Shown piece after piece: positions 18,215 through 26,810 of a DNA stretch of 38,074 bases. The stretch lies in assembly GCF_003288805.1 (NCBI RefSeq), contig NZ_NHYK01000017.1, positions 1-38,074 of the forward strand. The letters run 5' to 3'. How positions within the stretch are numbered: the stretch's first letter is position 1; each line of letters starts with the position of its first letter. The notes beneath the pieces are model-generated. The model saw nothing but the letters and a program-made list of their open reading frames with translations. It made no database searches and had not been told where the DNA came from. Both the position numbers and the translations under genes were made by a program. This stretch comes from Helicobacter sp. 10-6591. GTDB lineage: Bacteria; Campylobacterota; Campylobacteria; Campylobacterales; Helicobacteraceae.

Positions 18215-19306
18215 CTAGCGTACCTTAAGGCTCAATAAAGCGATGAGGTTTGCCAGAAGTGCAATAACCCAGAATCGTACGATGATTTTGTTTTCCGCCC
18301 AGCCCTTTTTTTCAAAATGGTGGTGTATGGGAGCCATGAGAAATATGCGTTTTTGTCGGTATTTATAACTGCCAACTTGTAGCATGACAGAGAGTGTTTC
18401 AAAGACAAACACAAAACCAATCATGAATAGCAAGATTTCGCTACTTGAGAGAATCGCCATATAGGCAATGAATCCACCTATAGCCAAACTACCACTATCA
18501 CCCATAAATACCTCTGCTGGATGGCAGTTGTACCACAAGAAGCCAAAAAGCGCTCCAATAAGCGAACATCCTAGTACCATAACCTCACCGCTTTGGCTTA
18601 AGCGAGGATAATAAAGATATGAGGATAGGCCTATATGCCCGCTAATATAGACAAATACGCAAAGCGAAATAAGCGCAAAGATGCTAGGCACAGTTACCAG
18701 CCCATCAAGCCCATCGGTGATATTTACAGCATTTGCAGTAGAGACAAATACAAGTATCCAAAAGAGAATGCAAAGTAAAGGTAGATGGAATCCAGCAATA
18801 TTGAAGTTTAGCCATAAGCCCATATCAAAAACTGGATCTTTTAAAAATGGCACAAAGAGCTCTGTGCTTTTACCAAGATTGACAAGTCCAATACTAAGCA
18901 ATAAGGAAAGTTTTATTAAAAAAAGCATTTTTATTTTTGCACTCATACCAGCGTTTGAGTGGTGTGAAATTTTGATGTAATCATCTCTGATGCCAATAAG
19001 TCCAAAACCTAAAAGTCCAACAATACCTAACAGCAAGAACGGATTACTAAGATCTGCGCAAAGTAGGCTTGCAAGTATTGTGCAGGATATAAATACGATT
19101 CCACCCATTGTGGGTGTGTTTTTTTTATTCTCATGCGGTATAAAATGTGAGATTGGTTGGTTTGCACGTTTAGACCTTGCCCAACGGATAAAATATGGCA
19201 TAAATACAACACTCAAGATAAAGCCCAGAAAAAACCCAACTCCTGCACGAAAAGTTATATATTGGAATAGATTGATATGCAAAGTTGTATAGAGCCAATA
19301 AAGCAT
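18215..19306 (-). CDS. mraY: Phospho-N-acetylmuramoyl-pentapeptide transferase
   Basis: An integral membrane enzyme that transfers phospho-MurNAc-pentapeptide to undecaprenyl phosphate, forming lipid I. It is a 363-residue polytopic protein with the family motifs [16 protein letters not shown] (Mg2+-binding Asp residues), [12 protein letters not shown] and [11 protein letters not shown] near the C-terminus. An early [12 protein letters not shown] motif is also present. ATG at 19306 is only four bases from a run of nine G that occupies the Shine-Dalgarno position. An upstream ATG at 19356 is out of frame with mraY in this sequence but would be in frame with one more G. It heads the minus-strand cluster with murD, the ABC transporter and dnaB. 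Confidence 0.95.
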   Translation of the reverse strand: MLYWLYTTLHINLFQYITFRAGVGFFLGFILSVVFMPYFIRWARSKRANQPISHFIPHENKKNTPTMGGIVFISCTILASLLCADLSNPFLLLGIVGLLGFGLIGIRDDYIKISHHSNAGMSAKIKMLFLIKLSLLLSIGLVNLGKSTELFVPFLKDPVFDMGLWLNFNIAGFHLPLLCILFWILVFVSTANAVNITDGLDGLVTVPSIFALISLCVFVYISGHIGLSSYLYYPRLSQSGEVMVLGCSLIGALFGFLWYNCHPAEVFMGDSGSLAIGGFIAYMAILSSSEILLFMIGFVFVFETLSVMLQVGSYKYRQKRIFLMAPIHHHFEKKGWAENKIIVRFWVIALLANLIALLSLKVR

Positions 19307-19356
19307 AGATCCCCCCCCCTTAAAAAAGCGTGTGCAACTTCTTTAACAATGAGCAT
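19255..19356 (-). other. Possible upstream ORF overlapping the mraY start
   Basis: An ATG at 19356 opens a 33-codon frame that passes through the G9 tract, overlaps the first 52 bases of mraY in another frame and stops with TAA at 19257-19255. It has no clear Shine-Dalgarno site and begins only nine bases after a candidate -10 box, so any transcript would be nearly leaderless. Its value lies in the frame relation: with 10 or 7 G it becomes a 17-residue in-frame extension of MraY. Translation is unproven. Confidence 0.25.
19311..19319. repeat. Homopolymeric tract of nine C (nine G on the mraY strand)
   Basis: Nine consecutive C on the plus strand, read as AAGGGGGGGGG then ATCT then ATG on the mraY strand. 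It occupies the ribosome-binding position of mraY. G tracts of this length are known slippage sites in Helicobacter and Campylobacter. Confidence 0.9.
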
Positions 19357-19365
19357 AGGGGCGGG

Positions 19366-19373
19366 ATTATAGT
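19366..19373. promoter_or_regulatory. Overlapping divergent -10 boxes between mraY and gpmI
   Basis: The eight bases ATTATAGT give a consensus TATAAT on the minus strand (19371-19366, towards mraY) and TATAGT on the plus strand (19368-19373, towards gpmI). Both genes lack another good -10 word in this 129-base gap. If both are used, the two polymerases would compete for the same DNA. Confidence 0.45.
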
Positions 19374-19435
19374 GTTAAATTTGTAAAACTTCGCTAAATT
19401 TCTCGGCTGCAATTTAACAGCTTGGAGGAGAAAAG

Positions 19436-20935
19436 GTGAGAGAAAAGCACAAAAAAAAAGCTGTTTTGGTCATTACTGATGGGATAGGATATAGTGAGCA
19501 AACCACTTATAATGCCTTTTATCATGCAAAGAAACCAACCTATGATTATTTATTAGAAAATGTGCCATTTGCAATGATTAGTACTTTTGGTTTAAGTGTG
19601 GGATTACCTGAAGGACAGATGGGAAATTCTGAAGTTGGACATATGTGCATGGGAAGTGGAAGGGTACTGTATCAGGATTTGGTGAAGATTTCTCTTGCTT
19701 TGCAAAATAATGCAATTCTGCAAAATCCTGTTTTTTCTGCATTTTTAGAGCAAAACCAAACAATCCATTTGTGTGCTTTAGCAAGTGATGGTGGCGTGCA
19801 TTCGCATCTGGATCATCTCCTGCGTTTGGCTGAGATTTGCGCGCAAAATGATAAATCTGTGTGGTTGCATATTATTACAGATGGACGCGATGTTTTACCG
19901 CAAAGCGCTTTGCAATACTTGACACAAATACAATCTTTGTGTAGGAAGCACAAAAATATAAAAATTGCTAGCATGAGCGGGAGATTCTATGCTATGGATA
20001 GAGATAAGCGTTGGGAGCGCATAGAGAGTGCGCATAAGGTAATAGTTTGTGCGCAAAATAAAACCTCGCTCACCCCACAAGAATATATACAATCCCAGTA
20101 TGAAAAAGAGATTTTTGATGAGTTTATTGAGCCTGCAAGTTTTGGGGAATTTGAAGGTGTATATGATGGTGATGGTTTCGTGTTTGTAAATTTTAGAAGT
20201 GATAGGGCGCGTGAGATTGTGGAATCTATCGGGAGTGTTGGTTTCAAGGAGTTTGAACGTATAAAAGAGCCAAGAGTGCATATGCTATGCATGTGCGAAT
20301 ATGATGCAAGTTTCAGTTTTCCTATTTTATTTCCAAAAGACAAGGTCAAAAATACTTTAGCAGAAGTTATCTCTCAGGCCAATATGCGACAACTCCACAC
20401 TGCTGAGACCGAAAAATACGCACATGTTACATTCTTTTTGAATGGCGGCAGAGAGGAGGAGTTTGCTGGCGAGAAGCGTGTGCTCATTCCCTCACCAAAG
20501 GTTATGACTTATGACAGGCAACCAGAGATGAGTGCCAGAGAGGTTGGTGATGTAGTCTTGCAAGCAATGAGCGATGGGTATGAGTTTATAGTCGTGAATT
20601 TTGCAAATGGCGATATGGTCGGACATACTGGGAATTTTGATGCAGCTATTAAGGCAGTAGAAGCAGTGGATACGCAATTAGGCAGAATCTTAGAGCGGGC
20701 AAGAGAACTTGATTATTCCATTGTGATTACAAGCGATCATGGTAATTGTGAGGAGATGAAAGATAAATCCGGCAATACACTTACTAATCATACGGTTGGT
20801 GATGTTTGGTGCTTTGTCATTGGTGATGGTATAAAACAAATCAACAAGAGAGGAGGTCTTAACAATATTGCCCCGACGATTCTGAAGATCCTTGACTTAG
20901 AGATTCCCGCAGAGATGGATAAGCCGCTTTTTTGA
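19436..20935 (+). CDS. gpmI: 2,3-bisphosphoglycerate-independent phosphoglycerate mutase
   Basis: Interconverts 3- and 2-phosphoglycerate in glycolysis and gluconeogenesis using two Mn2+ ions. It shows the metal-binding Asp in [10 protein letters not shown] (D15), the phospho-acceptor serine S65 in MGNSEVGH, the [11 protein letters not shown] and [10 protein letters not shown] motifs, and the C-terminal [14 protein letters not shown] and [11 protein letters not shown] metal motifs. The 499 residues match the family. The start is GTG at 19436, supported by a strong GGAGGAG Shine-Dalgarno sequence seven to eight bases upstream. Codons 6-8 form a run of nine A. It begins a plus-strand series continuing with the UDG-like gene 22 bases downstream. 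Confidence 0.95.
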   Translation: MREKHKKKAVLVITDGIGYSEQTTYNAFYHAKKPTYDYLLENVPFAMISTFGLSVGLPEGQMGNSEVGHMCMGSGRVLYQDLVKISLALQNNAILQNPVFSAFLEQNQTIHLCALASDGGVHSHLDHLLRLAEICAQNDKSVWLHIITDGRDVLPQSALQYLTQIQSLCRKHKNIKIASMSGRFYAMDRDKRWERIESAHKVIVCAQNKTSLTPQEYIQSQYEKEIFDEFIEPASFGEFEGVYDGDGFVFVNFRSDRAREIVESIGSVGFKEFERIKEPRVHMLCMCEYDASFSFPILFPKDKVKNTLAEVISQANMRQLHTAETEKYAHVTFFLNGGREEEFAGEKRVLIPSPKVMTYDRQPEMSAREVGDVVLQAMSDGYEFIVVNFANGDMVGHTGNFDAAIKAVEAVDTQLGRILERARELDYSIVITSDHGNCEEMKDKSGNTLTNHTVGDVWCFVIGDGIKQINKRGGLNNIAPTILKILDLEIPAEMDKPLF

Positions 20936-20957
20936 GCATCTCTGGAATCATTTCGTT

Positions 20958-21602
20958 ATGCAACATAAAATCAATCAATTAGTATTTTTAAAATCTTTGT
21001 ATATACAAAGAATGTGTGGGGAGACATTTGAAAACCCAATCAATAGAATACAAAGCAATTCTCCGCTGCAAGCTTTTAAAAGAGATAGTCTCAAAGAGAG
21101 TATTGCTGCATGCAATCTTTGTTCATGTGCCAAGATGACGCAAACTCGCTTGAGTGGATTTATATCGCCAGCATGCAATCTTTGCTTTATTACGCCTGCT
21201 CCGTTGGTTTCATCAAGTGATACTGTTCCTGATTTTATGCAAAACAAAAGTGCGCAAATGCTTCAAAACATTATAAAAGGCGTCTATAGATTACAGCCAA
21301 AAGAATGCTCTATCCTTTCGCTTCTTAAATGTCCTTTAGAATCCACCCCTACACATGAGCAGATAAATGCATGTATCCCATTTCTACAAATACAGCTAGA
21401 TTCTATAAAGCCAAAAGTTATAGTAGTTTTTGGCTCTTATGTAGGGGAATATCTCATCGGGGGTAATAGCGATTATGGGCGGATTTTGTGGCATAATGGG
21501 CGTTCTTTTTTGTTTACTTTTGGGCTTAATGAAATCATACGCAATCCATCGTTAAAGACTGAGGTTATGAGACATTTATTGGTAGCTAAGGAAGTGTTGT
21601 GA
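20958..21602 (+). CDS. Uracil-DNA glycosylase superfamily protein, Fe-S type, apparently lacking catalytic motifs
   Basis: A 214-residue protein resembling family-4 uracil-DNA glycosylases. Four cysteines fit the Fe-S ligand pattern: C52 and C55 (CNLC), C125 (LLKCPLE) and C139 (INACIPFLQ). The stretch KPKVIVVFGSYV matches the conserved central strand. Catalytic regions differ. Where family 4 has a GEGPG-type water-activating motif, this protein has LCFITPAPL. Where it has the HPS motif before the last helix, this one reads TFGLNEIIRNP. Either it has another activity or it is a DNA-binding or structural relative. The gene follows gpmI closely and its stop overlaps the next start (GTGA). The comparison is from memory. 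Confidence 0.7.
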   Translation: MQHKINQLVFLKSLYIQRMCGETFENPINRIQSNSPLQAFKRDSLKESIAACNLCSCAKMTQTRLSGFISPACNLCFITPAPLVSSSDTVPDFMQNKSAQMLQNIIKGVYRLQPKECSILSLLKCPLESTPTHEQINACIPFLQIQLDSIKPKVIVVFGSYVGEYLIGGNSDYGRILWHNGRSFLFTFGLNEIIRNPSLKTEVMRHLLVAKEVL

Positions 21603-22813
21603 AGATTATATTTCTTTATGCATTGGTATTTTGCGGGGTTTTTGCCAAAAGCTATATCATATCTCCTTTGCCATTGCCACGACAAGAGATTCTTAACCTC
21701 GACCCACGACCTTGTAATGCCAAATGTCTCAATCAGCTCTATGAAAAAGGGCAATTTTTTTCTTTTGTCTCTCGTTTTGGGAATGAGCAAAATCCAGACT
21801 TACGGGCAAAACTCGCTATCGCACTTGAAAATCTTGCTATTTTGGATCTTCCTATTTCGCCAAAAAGCACAACAGCTAAGATAAAGCTTGGCTTACTTAT
21901 GCCCAAAAAAGTCATCAGGCATTATTTTTATACAAGCATAGATACGATTCTCTCTTACCTTATGGCGCGAGAGAGTGACTTCAGTTTTGAAGTTTTTAAT
22001 AGCGATACAGAAGATACCCAAGCCATACAAGCAGCATATCAAAGTGCAATAAGTGCGGGGAGTGATTTTGTTATTGGAATTTTTACCACAAAAGGCGCTA
22101 AGGAATTTGCACGTAATATAAAAATCACGATTCCAGTCTATCTGGCAACAAATCATATCAAGCAGATAGGTGATATACCGCCACCTAAAAAACTGTATTT
22201 TGGCGGTGTGGATTATGAAAGTCAGATTGAATTACTCATCTATCTCAGTCAAGATGAGCCACTTGTGGTTTATAACGACAATTCGACAACGGGAAAATAT
22301 CTTAGTGAGCTTCTGCATGCAAGAGGCGCAAATATTATCCATGAGCAAACCATAGACCCGACTACAGCGAAGCGATTTGCAAGTATCTTGCCAAGCCAAG
22401 AGAAGTTTTTAGAAAATAGCGTCGTGATTTTCAATACACAAGCTATCCATACAGGGCTTATGATGTCTCAAATTGCTCTTAGCCAATCAAAGCCAAAAAA
22501 AATGCTTTCTACACAAACAAACTATGATTCTTCATTGTTTGATTTGGTGCAACCAAATGACAGAAAAGAATTTTATGTAGTAAGCATTATTGGTAGGCTT
22601 GATCCTAGAATCGTAGAATATGCCGCACTTCTAGGGCGCGATCTCAAATATAATTGGGTCAATTACTCGACTGCTGTTGGCGTAGAGCTTTTACTCGGTG
22701 GGCAAATAGGCGAAAAAGAGCGTTATTTTCAGGAGTTTTTTTTAGACAACCAAGTGCATTACACAAATAGAATCTATAAAATCTCTGGAAAAAATTTCTA
22801 TGAATATCGTTAG
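21599..22813 (+). CDS. Secreted protein with a periplasmic-binding-protein (type 1)-like fold, function unknown
   Basis: A 404-residue protein with a short signal peptide (KIIFLYALVFCGVFAKS, cleavage likely after A16). After a small N-terminal region with two cysteines (PRPCNAKC) comes a stretch from about residue 95 (IKLGLLMPK) that reads like a type-1 periplasmic binding fold. Supporting it are FVIGIFTTKGAKEFARN, IPVYLATNHI, and QDEPLVVYNDNSTTGKYLSE, which recalls the strand-helix pattern of LpoA/LivJ-like proteins. A role as ligand sensor or peptidoglycan-synthase activator is possible but not shown. The start is GTG at 21599 overlapping the upstream stop. It overlaps the next gene by 14 bases. 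A run of eight T lies near 22736. Confidence 0.6.
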   Translation: MKIIFLYALVFCGVFAKSYIISPLPLPRQEILNLDPRPCNAKCLNQLYEKGQFFSFVSRFGNEQNPDLRAKLAIALENLAILDLPISPKSTTAKIKLGLLMPKKVIRHYFYTSIDTILSYLMARESDFSFEVFNSDTEDTQAIQAAYQSAISAGSDFVIGIFTTKGAKEFARNIKITIPVYLATNHIKQIGDIPPPKKLYFGGVDYESQIELLIYLSQDEPLVVYNDNSTTGKYLSELLHARGANIIHEQTIDPTTAKRFASILPSQEKFLENSVVIFNTQAIHTGLMMSQIALSQSKPKKMLSTQTNYDSSLFDLVQPNDRKEFYVVSIIGRLDPRIVEYAALLGRDLKYNWVNYSTAVGVELLLGGQIGEKERYFQEFFLDNQVHYTNRIYKISGKNFYEYR

Positions 22814-23225
22814 AGTCCCCTCTTTTGCTTTTGGTTTTGATAGCACTCAATGTGATGGGTGTGGTGGAAAGTGTTGTACAGGAGAGAGTGGGTATGTGTT
22901 TGTGAGTATTGATGAAATGCTAGAGATTGCAGAATTCTTGAATCTAGCCTTCGAGGAATTTACCAAAAAGTATGTACGTAAGGTAGGCTATAAATTTTCA
23001 CTCCTTGAGATTCCTGAAGAGAGCCAGTCTCTAAGAGATAATTCTTTGGCATGCGTGTTTTTTGAAAATGGTAAATGCAAGATCTATCCAAAGCGTCCAA
23101 AACAATGTAGAGAGTTTCCGTTCTGGGATGCTCATAAATCTTTAGATTCTCAGATTCTTTCTTCTTTAATGTCTTCTTGTCCGGGGATTATTCTTGAAAA
23201 TGCCACAAAGGATAATAAGTGTTAA
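22800..23225 (+). CDS. YkgJ-family cysteine-cluster protein
   Basis: A small cytoplasmic protein of 141 residues with the YkgJ/UPF0153 pattern of conserved cysteines: C18, C21, C25 and C26 (CDGCGGKCC) and C85, C93 and C103 (ACVFFENGKC, PKQCREFPFW). These are thought to bind a metal, zinc or an Fe-S cluster. Family function is not established. The ATG at 22800 lies inside the end of the upstream gene, and its own stop overlaps the TPR gene by seven bases. All four genes 20958-24469 are therefore chained by overlaps. Confidence 0.82.
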   Translation: MNIVRVPSFAFGFDSTQCDGCGGKCCTGESGYVFVSIDEMLEIAEFLNLAFEEFTKKYVRKVGYKFSLLEIPEESQSLRDNSLACVFFENGKCKIYPKRPKQCREFPFWDAHKSLDSQILSSLMSSCPGIILENATKDNKC

Positions 23226-24469
23226 AAAATATCTTTGCTTTATGTTTGTGTTTTGGGTTGTGTTTTGGTGCATTTGATGAAGAGGCTTCTTTGTTCCAAG
23301 CTTTGGATTTGCAAGAAAGCGGTAAACTCAGAGAAGCAAGGGATTTGTACCTTGTGCTTTATGATGAAACAAAAAAACGCGAGTATTTAAAAGAGAGTAT
23401 TTTGCTTGGAAGTTTATTTGAGCAACCAAAGATCGTTTTGAGCTACATCAAAGATTATCAGGCACTTACTCGTAATCAATGGGATATGGAGATTTCAAAG
23501 GTATTGCTTGATGTGTATATGAAGACTGGCGATGTTTCAAACGCTTTGAAAACTGCTAAGAAAATCCAAGCTAAAGAAGATAGTCCAGAGATTCATAATA
23601 TATTAGGCGTGATATATCTCACGCAAGGTGACAAAAAGAAGGCTATTTCAGAGTTTGAATGGCTTTATGAAACTTTAGGCACACAGGAATCTTTGCAGAA
23701 GCTTTTGATTCTTTTAGAGGAAAATAATCAGTATGCTCGTGCTGTCGAGCTTTTGGATTCTTATTTGGCAGAGAATCCATGCGAATCGGAGTTTTGTCAA
23801 AAAGCATTGCAGTTTTATGCAAAAGGTCTGCAAACCCAGAAAATTGAGGCTTTACTCAAAAAGCGTTATGAAAATGAGCCAAATATCCAAAATGCCCAAA
23901 GTCTGATTACTCTTTATACTTTTAGACAAAAATACAAAGAGGCACTTGAAATTGCCTCGCTCTATCCTTTTGACCCACAGCTTCTTATAGGTCTTTATGT
24001 GGGTGCAAAAGATTATAAGAATGCCTCAAAAAGTGCCTTTGAGATTTACAACAACACGAAGAATTCACTCTATTTGTGTTATGGATATTTGTACCAGTTT
24101 GAAACCATACAAAAAACTGATGTGCAGCAAATCAAAAAATTGCTTAATGATATGCAGCAAGCAGTCAGTTTGTTGGAGAAAGATTCTGTGTTGAATTTAC
24201 AACAAAGAGAGTTTGCAATTTTTTACAATTTTTTGGGTTATATATTGATTGATTATGAGTTTGATATAGCAAAGGGCATACAGTATGCTAATAAAGCTTT
24301 ACAAATTGAGCCTAATGAATCTGCATATTTGGATTCTTTGGCGTGGGGGTATTACAAACAAAAGCAATGTGCTAAAGCCAAAGAAATATTTCAAAAAATT
24401 CCACAAGATCAAAGAGAAAATGACCAAGATATACTCAAACATTCCCAAGCACTACAATCGTGCGATTAA
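23219..24469 (+). CDS. Secreted tetratricopeptide-repeat protein
   Basis: A 416-residue protein with a signal peptide (LKNIFALCLCFGLCFGA) followed by TPR-like helix pairs along most of its length. Examples are PEIHNILGVIYLTQGDKKKAISEFEWLY, in the first half, and GIQYANKALQIEPNESAYLD, near residues 355-375. Such proteins scaffold periplasmic or outer-membrane complexes; no partner can be named. The start is GTG at 23219, overlapping the upstream stop by seven bases. It ends the overlapping chain that begins with the UDG-like gene. Confidence 0.75.
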   Translation: MLKNIFALCLCFGLCFGAFDEEASLFQALDLQESGKLREARDLYLVLYDETKKREYLKESILLGSLFEQPKIVLSYIKDYQALTRNQWDMEISKVLLDVYMKTGDVSNALKTAKKIQAKEDSPEIHNILGVIYLTQGDKKKAISEFEWLYETLGTQESLQKLLILLEENNQYARAVELLDSYLAENPCESEFCQKALQFYAKGLQTQKIEALLKKRYENEPNIQNAQSLITLYTFRQKYKEALEIASLYPFDPQLLIGLYVGAKDYKNASKSAFEIYNNTKNSLYLCYGYLYQFETIQKTDVQQIKKLLNDMQQAVSLLEKDSVLNLQQREFAIFYNFLGYILIDYEFDIAKGIQYANKALQIEPNESAYLDSLAWGYYKQKQCAKAKEIFQKIPQDQRENDQDILKHSQALQSCD

Positions 24470-24491
24470 GCGTAGTTTTTGCTTTTTGTGT

Positions 24492-24497
24492 TAGAAT
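24492..24497 (+). promoter_or_regulatory. Candidate -10 box for cheV1
   Basis: TAGAAT lies about 50 bases upstream of the cheV1 ATG in the 78-base gap after the TPR gene, in a T-rich context. An AGAGAGAAA Shine-Dalgarno region follows immediately before the start codon. Confidence 0.35.
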
Positions 24498-24547
24498 TTT
24501 TGCGCTTTCTACGTGTGTAAAACCTTACTTTTTATAAGAGAGAAAAT

Positions 24548-25510
24548 ATGTCCTCGTCTATGTCTCAAATTGATCAAGTAACAAGTTTGCATAAAAACAA
24601 TGAGTTGCAGCTTCTGTGTTTTCGTTTAGAAAAAGGCAAAGATCTGTATGCTGTGAATGTTTTTAAGATCCGCGAAGTGATTAAATATAGCGGATCTTTG
24701 ACCATTGTCAGCCATGAGCCAAACTCAATGGTTGAAGGACTTATCGCTATCCGTGAAATGACAATCCCACTTATTGATATGCGCAAATGGTTTTTTTATG
24801 ATTCAAAGCAAAGACACAAAGATTTGCAGGCTTATTCTATTAAGCGTGAAAAGGGTGAGGATGATATTGTGATGATTTGTGAGTTCTCACGTTGGACTAT
24901 AGGTGTGAGAATCTATGAAGCAGATAGAATTCTTAATAAGAAATGGACTGAAATCGAACAAAGCTCCGGAGTTGGTGGAAGCGGACAAAATGGCAAGCTT
25001 GTGAGTAGAACCCGTTATTTTGATGGCAGATTGGTACAAGTGGTAGATATCGAGAAAATGCTTACAGATGTCTTTCCTTGGATTGAAAAAGAAAAAGAAG
25101 AAGAAATGCAGAAAGTATCTCAGATCCAAGCTACAAAGCGTGTGTTGCTTGCTGATGATAGTCCCAGTGTATTAAAGACTATGCAGACTATTCTCAATCG
25201 CATTGGTGTTGTGCATTATGATTTTGTCAATGGGCGCAAATTGCTTGATTATGTGTTTGCTCCAACAACTGATCTGAGCAAGATTGGTTTGATTATAACA
25301 GACCTTGAAATGCCAGAAGCAAGTGGTTTTGAAGTTATCAAACAAATAAAGTCAAATCCCATCACCTCTCATATTCCAATTGTTGTCAATTCCTCTATGA
25401 GTGGCAGTAGCAATGAGGACATGGCACGTGGTCTTAATGCTGATGAATTTATCTCAAAATCAAATCCTGTCCAGATTGAAGAAGCCATACAGAAACTGAT
25501 GCTTCCTTGA
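24548..25510 (+). CDS. cheV1: Chemotaxis coupling protein CheV (CheW-REC fusion)
   Basis: Couples chemoreceptors to the kinase CheA and can be phosphorylated. Residues about 17-175 form a CheW domain (LLCFRLEKGKDLYAVNVFKI, then GLIAIREMTIPLIDMRKW). Residues 197-320 form a receiver domain with acidic pocket DD at 203-204, phospho-acceptor D252 (LIITDLEMPEASGF) and a C-terminal Lys in FISKSNP. The 320 residues match H. pylori CheV1, whose gene (HP0019) is next to nspC as here. This neighbour pair is the basis for choosing cheV1 over cheV2 or cheV3. Confidence 0.9.
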   Translation: MSSSMSQIDQVTSLHKNNELQLLCFRLEKGKDLYAVNVFKIREVIKYSGSLTIVSHEPNSMVEGLIAIREMTIPLIDMRKWFFYDSKQRHKDLQAYSIKREKGEDDIVMICEFSRWTIGVRIYEADRILNKKWTEIEQSSGVGGSGQNGKLVSRTRYFDGRLVQVVDIEKMLTDVFPWIEKEKEEEMQKVSQIQATKRVLLADDSPSVLKTMQTILNRIGVVHYDFVNGRKLLDYVFAPTTDLSKIGLIITDLEMPEASGFEVIKQIKSNPITSHIPIVVNSSMSGSSNEDMARGLNADEFISKSNPVQIEEAIQKLMLP

Positions 25511-25516
25511 TGCTGT

Positions 25517-26752
25517 ATGCAAAGCTCAGCACTCTTAGAATCTATTCCCACACCTTGTTATGTATTAGAGCGTGATAAACTCAAATCAAACCTTGAAATT
25601 CTTTCTCAAGTCCAAGAGCAGAGTGGAGCAAAGATTTTACTCGCCCTTAAAGGCTATGCATTTTGGCGTTGCTTTGATGAGGTGCGACAAAGCCTGAGTG
25701 GTAGTGCTGCAAGTGGCTTATATGAAGCAAGACTTGGGTTTGAGGAGATTGGTGGTGCTAGTACAATACAAGATTGTTTGGATTCTAAGAATCTTATAAG
25801 AAAAGAAGTCTGTGTCTTTAGTCCAGCATATAAAGAAGTGGATTCTCTTTTGCCCTATGCGACGCATATTATTTTTAATTCTTTCTCACAATTAGCGCGT
25901 TTTTCCTCTCGTATCAAAGAGCATAACAAACAAGCAAAACACCCTATTAGTATAGGTCTAAGGGTAAATCCTCTTTATAGTGAAGTGCAGACAGATATTT
26001 ATAATCCTTGCGCAGCTTATTCAAGATTGGGTATCACGCCAAGTGCATTTGAAAGAGCCCTAGAAACCTATGGAGATGGAATCTTGCGTGATGTGCAAGG
26101 TTTGCATTTTCATACACATTGCGAGCAAGATTCTTATGCGCTCAAGCGCACGCTGCCCCATGTAGAAAAGTATTTTGGCGCTTATTTTGGTGGTTTGAAA
26201 TGGTGTAATTTTGGTGGCGGGCATCACATTACAAGAGCAGATTACAATAAGGCGCTTTTAGTAAAGCTCATCAAAGATTTCAGGCAAAAATACCAGCTCG
26301 AAGTATTTTTAGAGCCAGGAGAGGCAGTTGGCTGGCAGGCTGGGTTTTTGATTGGTAGTGTCATTGATATTGTGGAGAATGGTAAGCAGATTGCTATTTT
26401 AGATGTGAGCGCTAGCGCACATATGCCAGATTGCCTTGAGATGCCCTATCGTCCCAATATCTATAAGATAAGTGATGGGGTTAGAGAATCGGATAAGGGA
26501 GAAAATCACGGAAGTTATAAGTATCGTTTAGGTGGTCCTACATGTCTGGCAGGTGATATTATCGGGGATTTTAGTTTTGATTCTGAGTTAAAGATTGGCG
26601 ATAAGGTGGTTTTTGAAGATATGTTGCATTACACGATTGTCAAAAACACTACATTCAATGGTGTTGCGCTACCTTCTTTGGCTGTTATTGAAAATGGTAA
26701 TCTAAGGATTTTGAAGAGCTTTGATTATTTTGATTATAAAGAACGTAACTAG
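25517..26752 (+). CDS. nspC: Carboxynorspermidine/carboxyspermidine decarboxylase
   Basis: A PLP-dependent fold-III decarboxylase that makes spermidine (or norspermidine) from the carboxylated precursor in the alternative polyamine route. It shows the PLP lysine K45 in ILLALKGYA, a HFHTHCEQDSY motif, the GGGHHITRADY glycine loop, EPGEAVGW, and a C-terminal GPTCLAGDIIGDF motif carrying the catalytic Cys. The 411 residues are typical. It starts six bases after the cheV1 stop, so the two are co-transcribed. Synteny with H. pylori HP0020 supports the call. No carboxynorspermidine dehydrogenase gene is in this window. Confidence 0.93.
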   Translation: MQSSALLESIPTPCYVLERDKLKSNLEILSQVQEQSGAKILLALKGYAFWRCFDEVRQSLSGSAASGLYEARLGFEEIGGASTIQDCLDSKNLIRKEVCVFSPAYKEVDSLLPYATHIIFNSFSQLARFSSRIKEHNKQAKHPISIGLRVNPLYSEVQTDIYNPCAAYSRLGITPSAFERALETYGDGILRDVQGLHFHTHCEQDSYALKRTLPHVEKYFGAYFGGLKWCNFGGGHHITRADYNKALLVKLIKDFRQKYQLEVFLEPGEAVGWQAGFLIGSVIDIVENGKQIAILDVSASAHMPDCLEMPYRPNIYKISDGVRESDKGENHGSYKYRLGGPTCLAGDIIGDFSFDSELKIGDKVVFEDMLHYTIVKNTTFNGVALPSLAVIENGNLRILKSFDYFDYKERN

Positions 26753-26797
26753 TGCGAACTTTTTTGTCTGGAGATTCTTGGTGTGCTTAAATCTCGT

Positions 26798-26803
26798 TAT
26801 AAT
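26798..26803 (+). promoter_or_regulatory. -10 box of the RNase P RNA gene
   Basis: A consensus TATAAT lies about ten bases before the predicted 5' end of the RNase P RNA. The distance fits direct transcription of the mature 5' region. Confidence 0.55.
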
Positions 26804-26810
26804 TGCGCTC

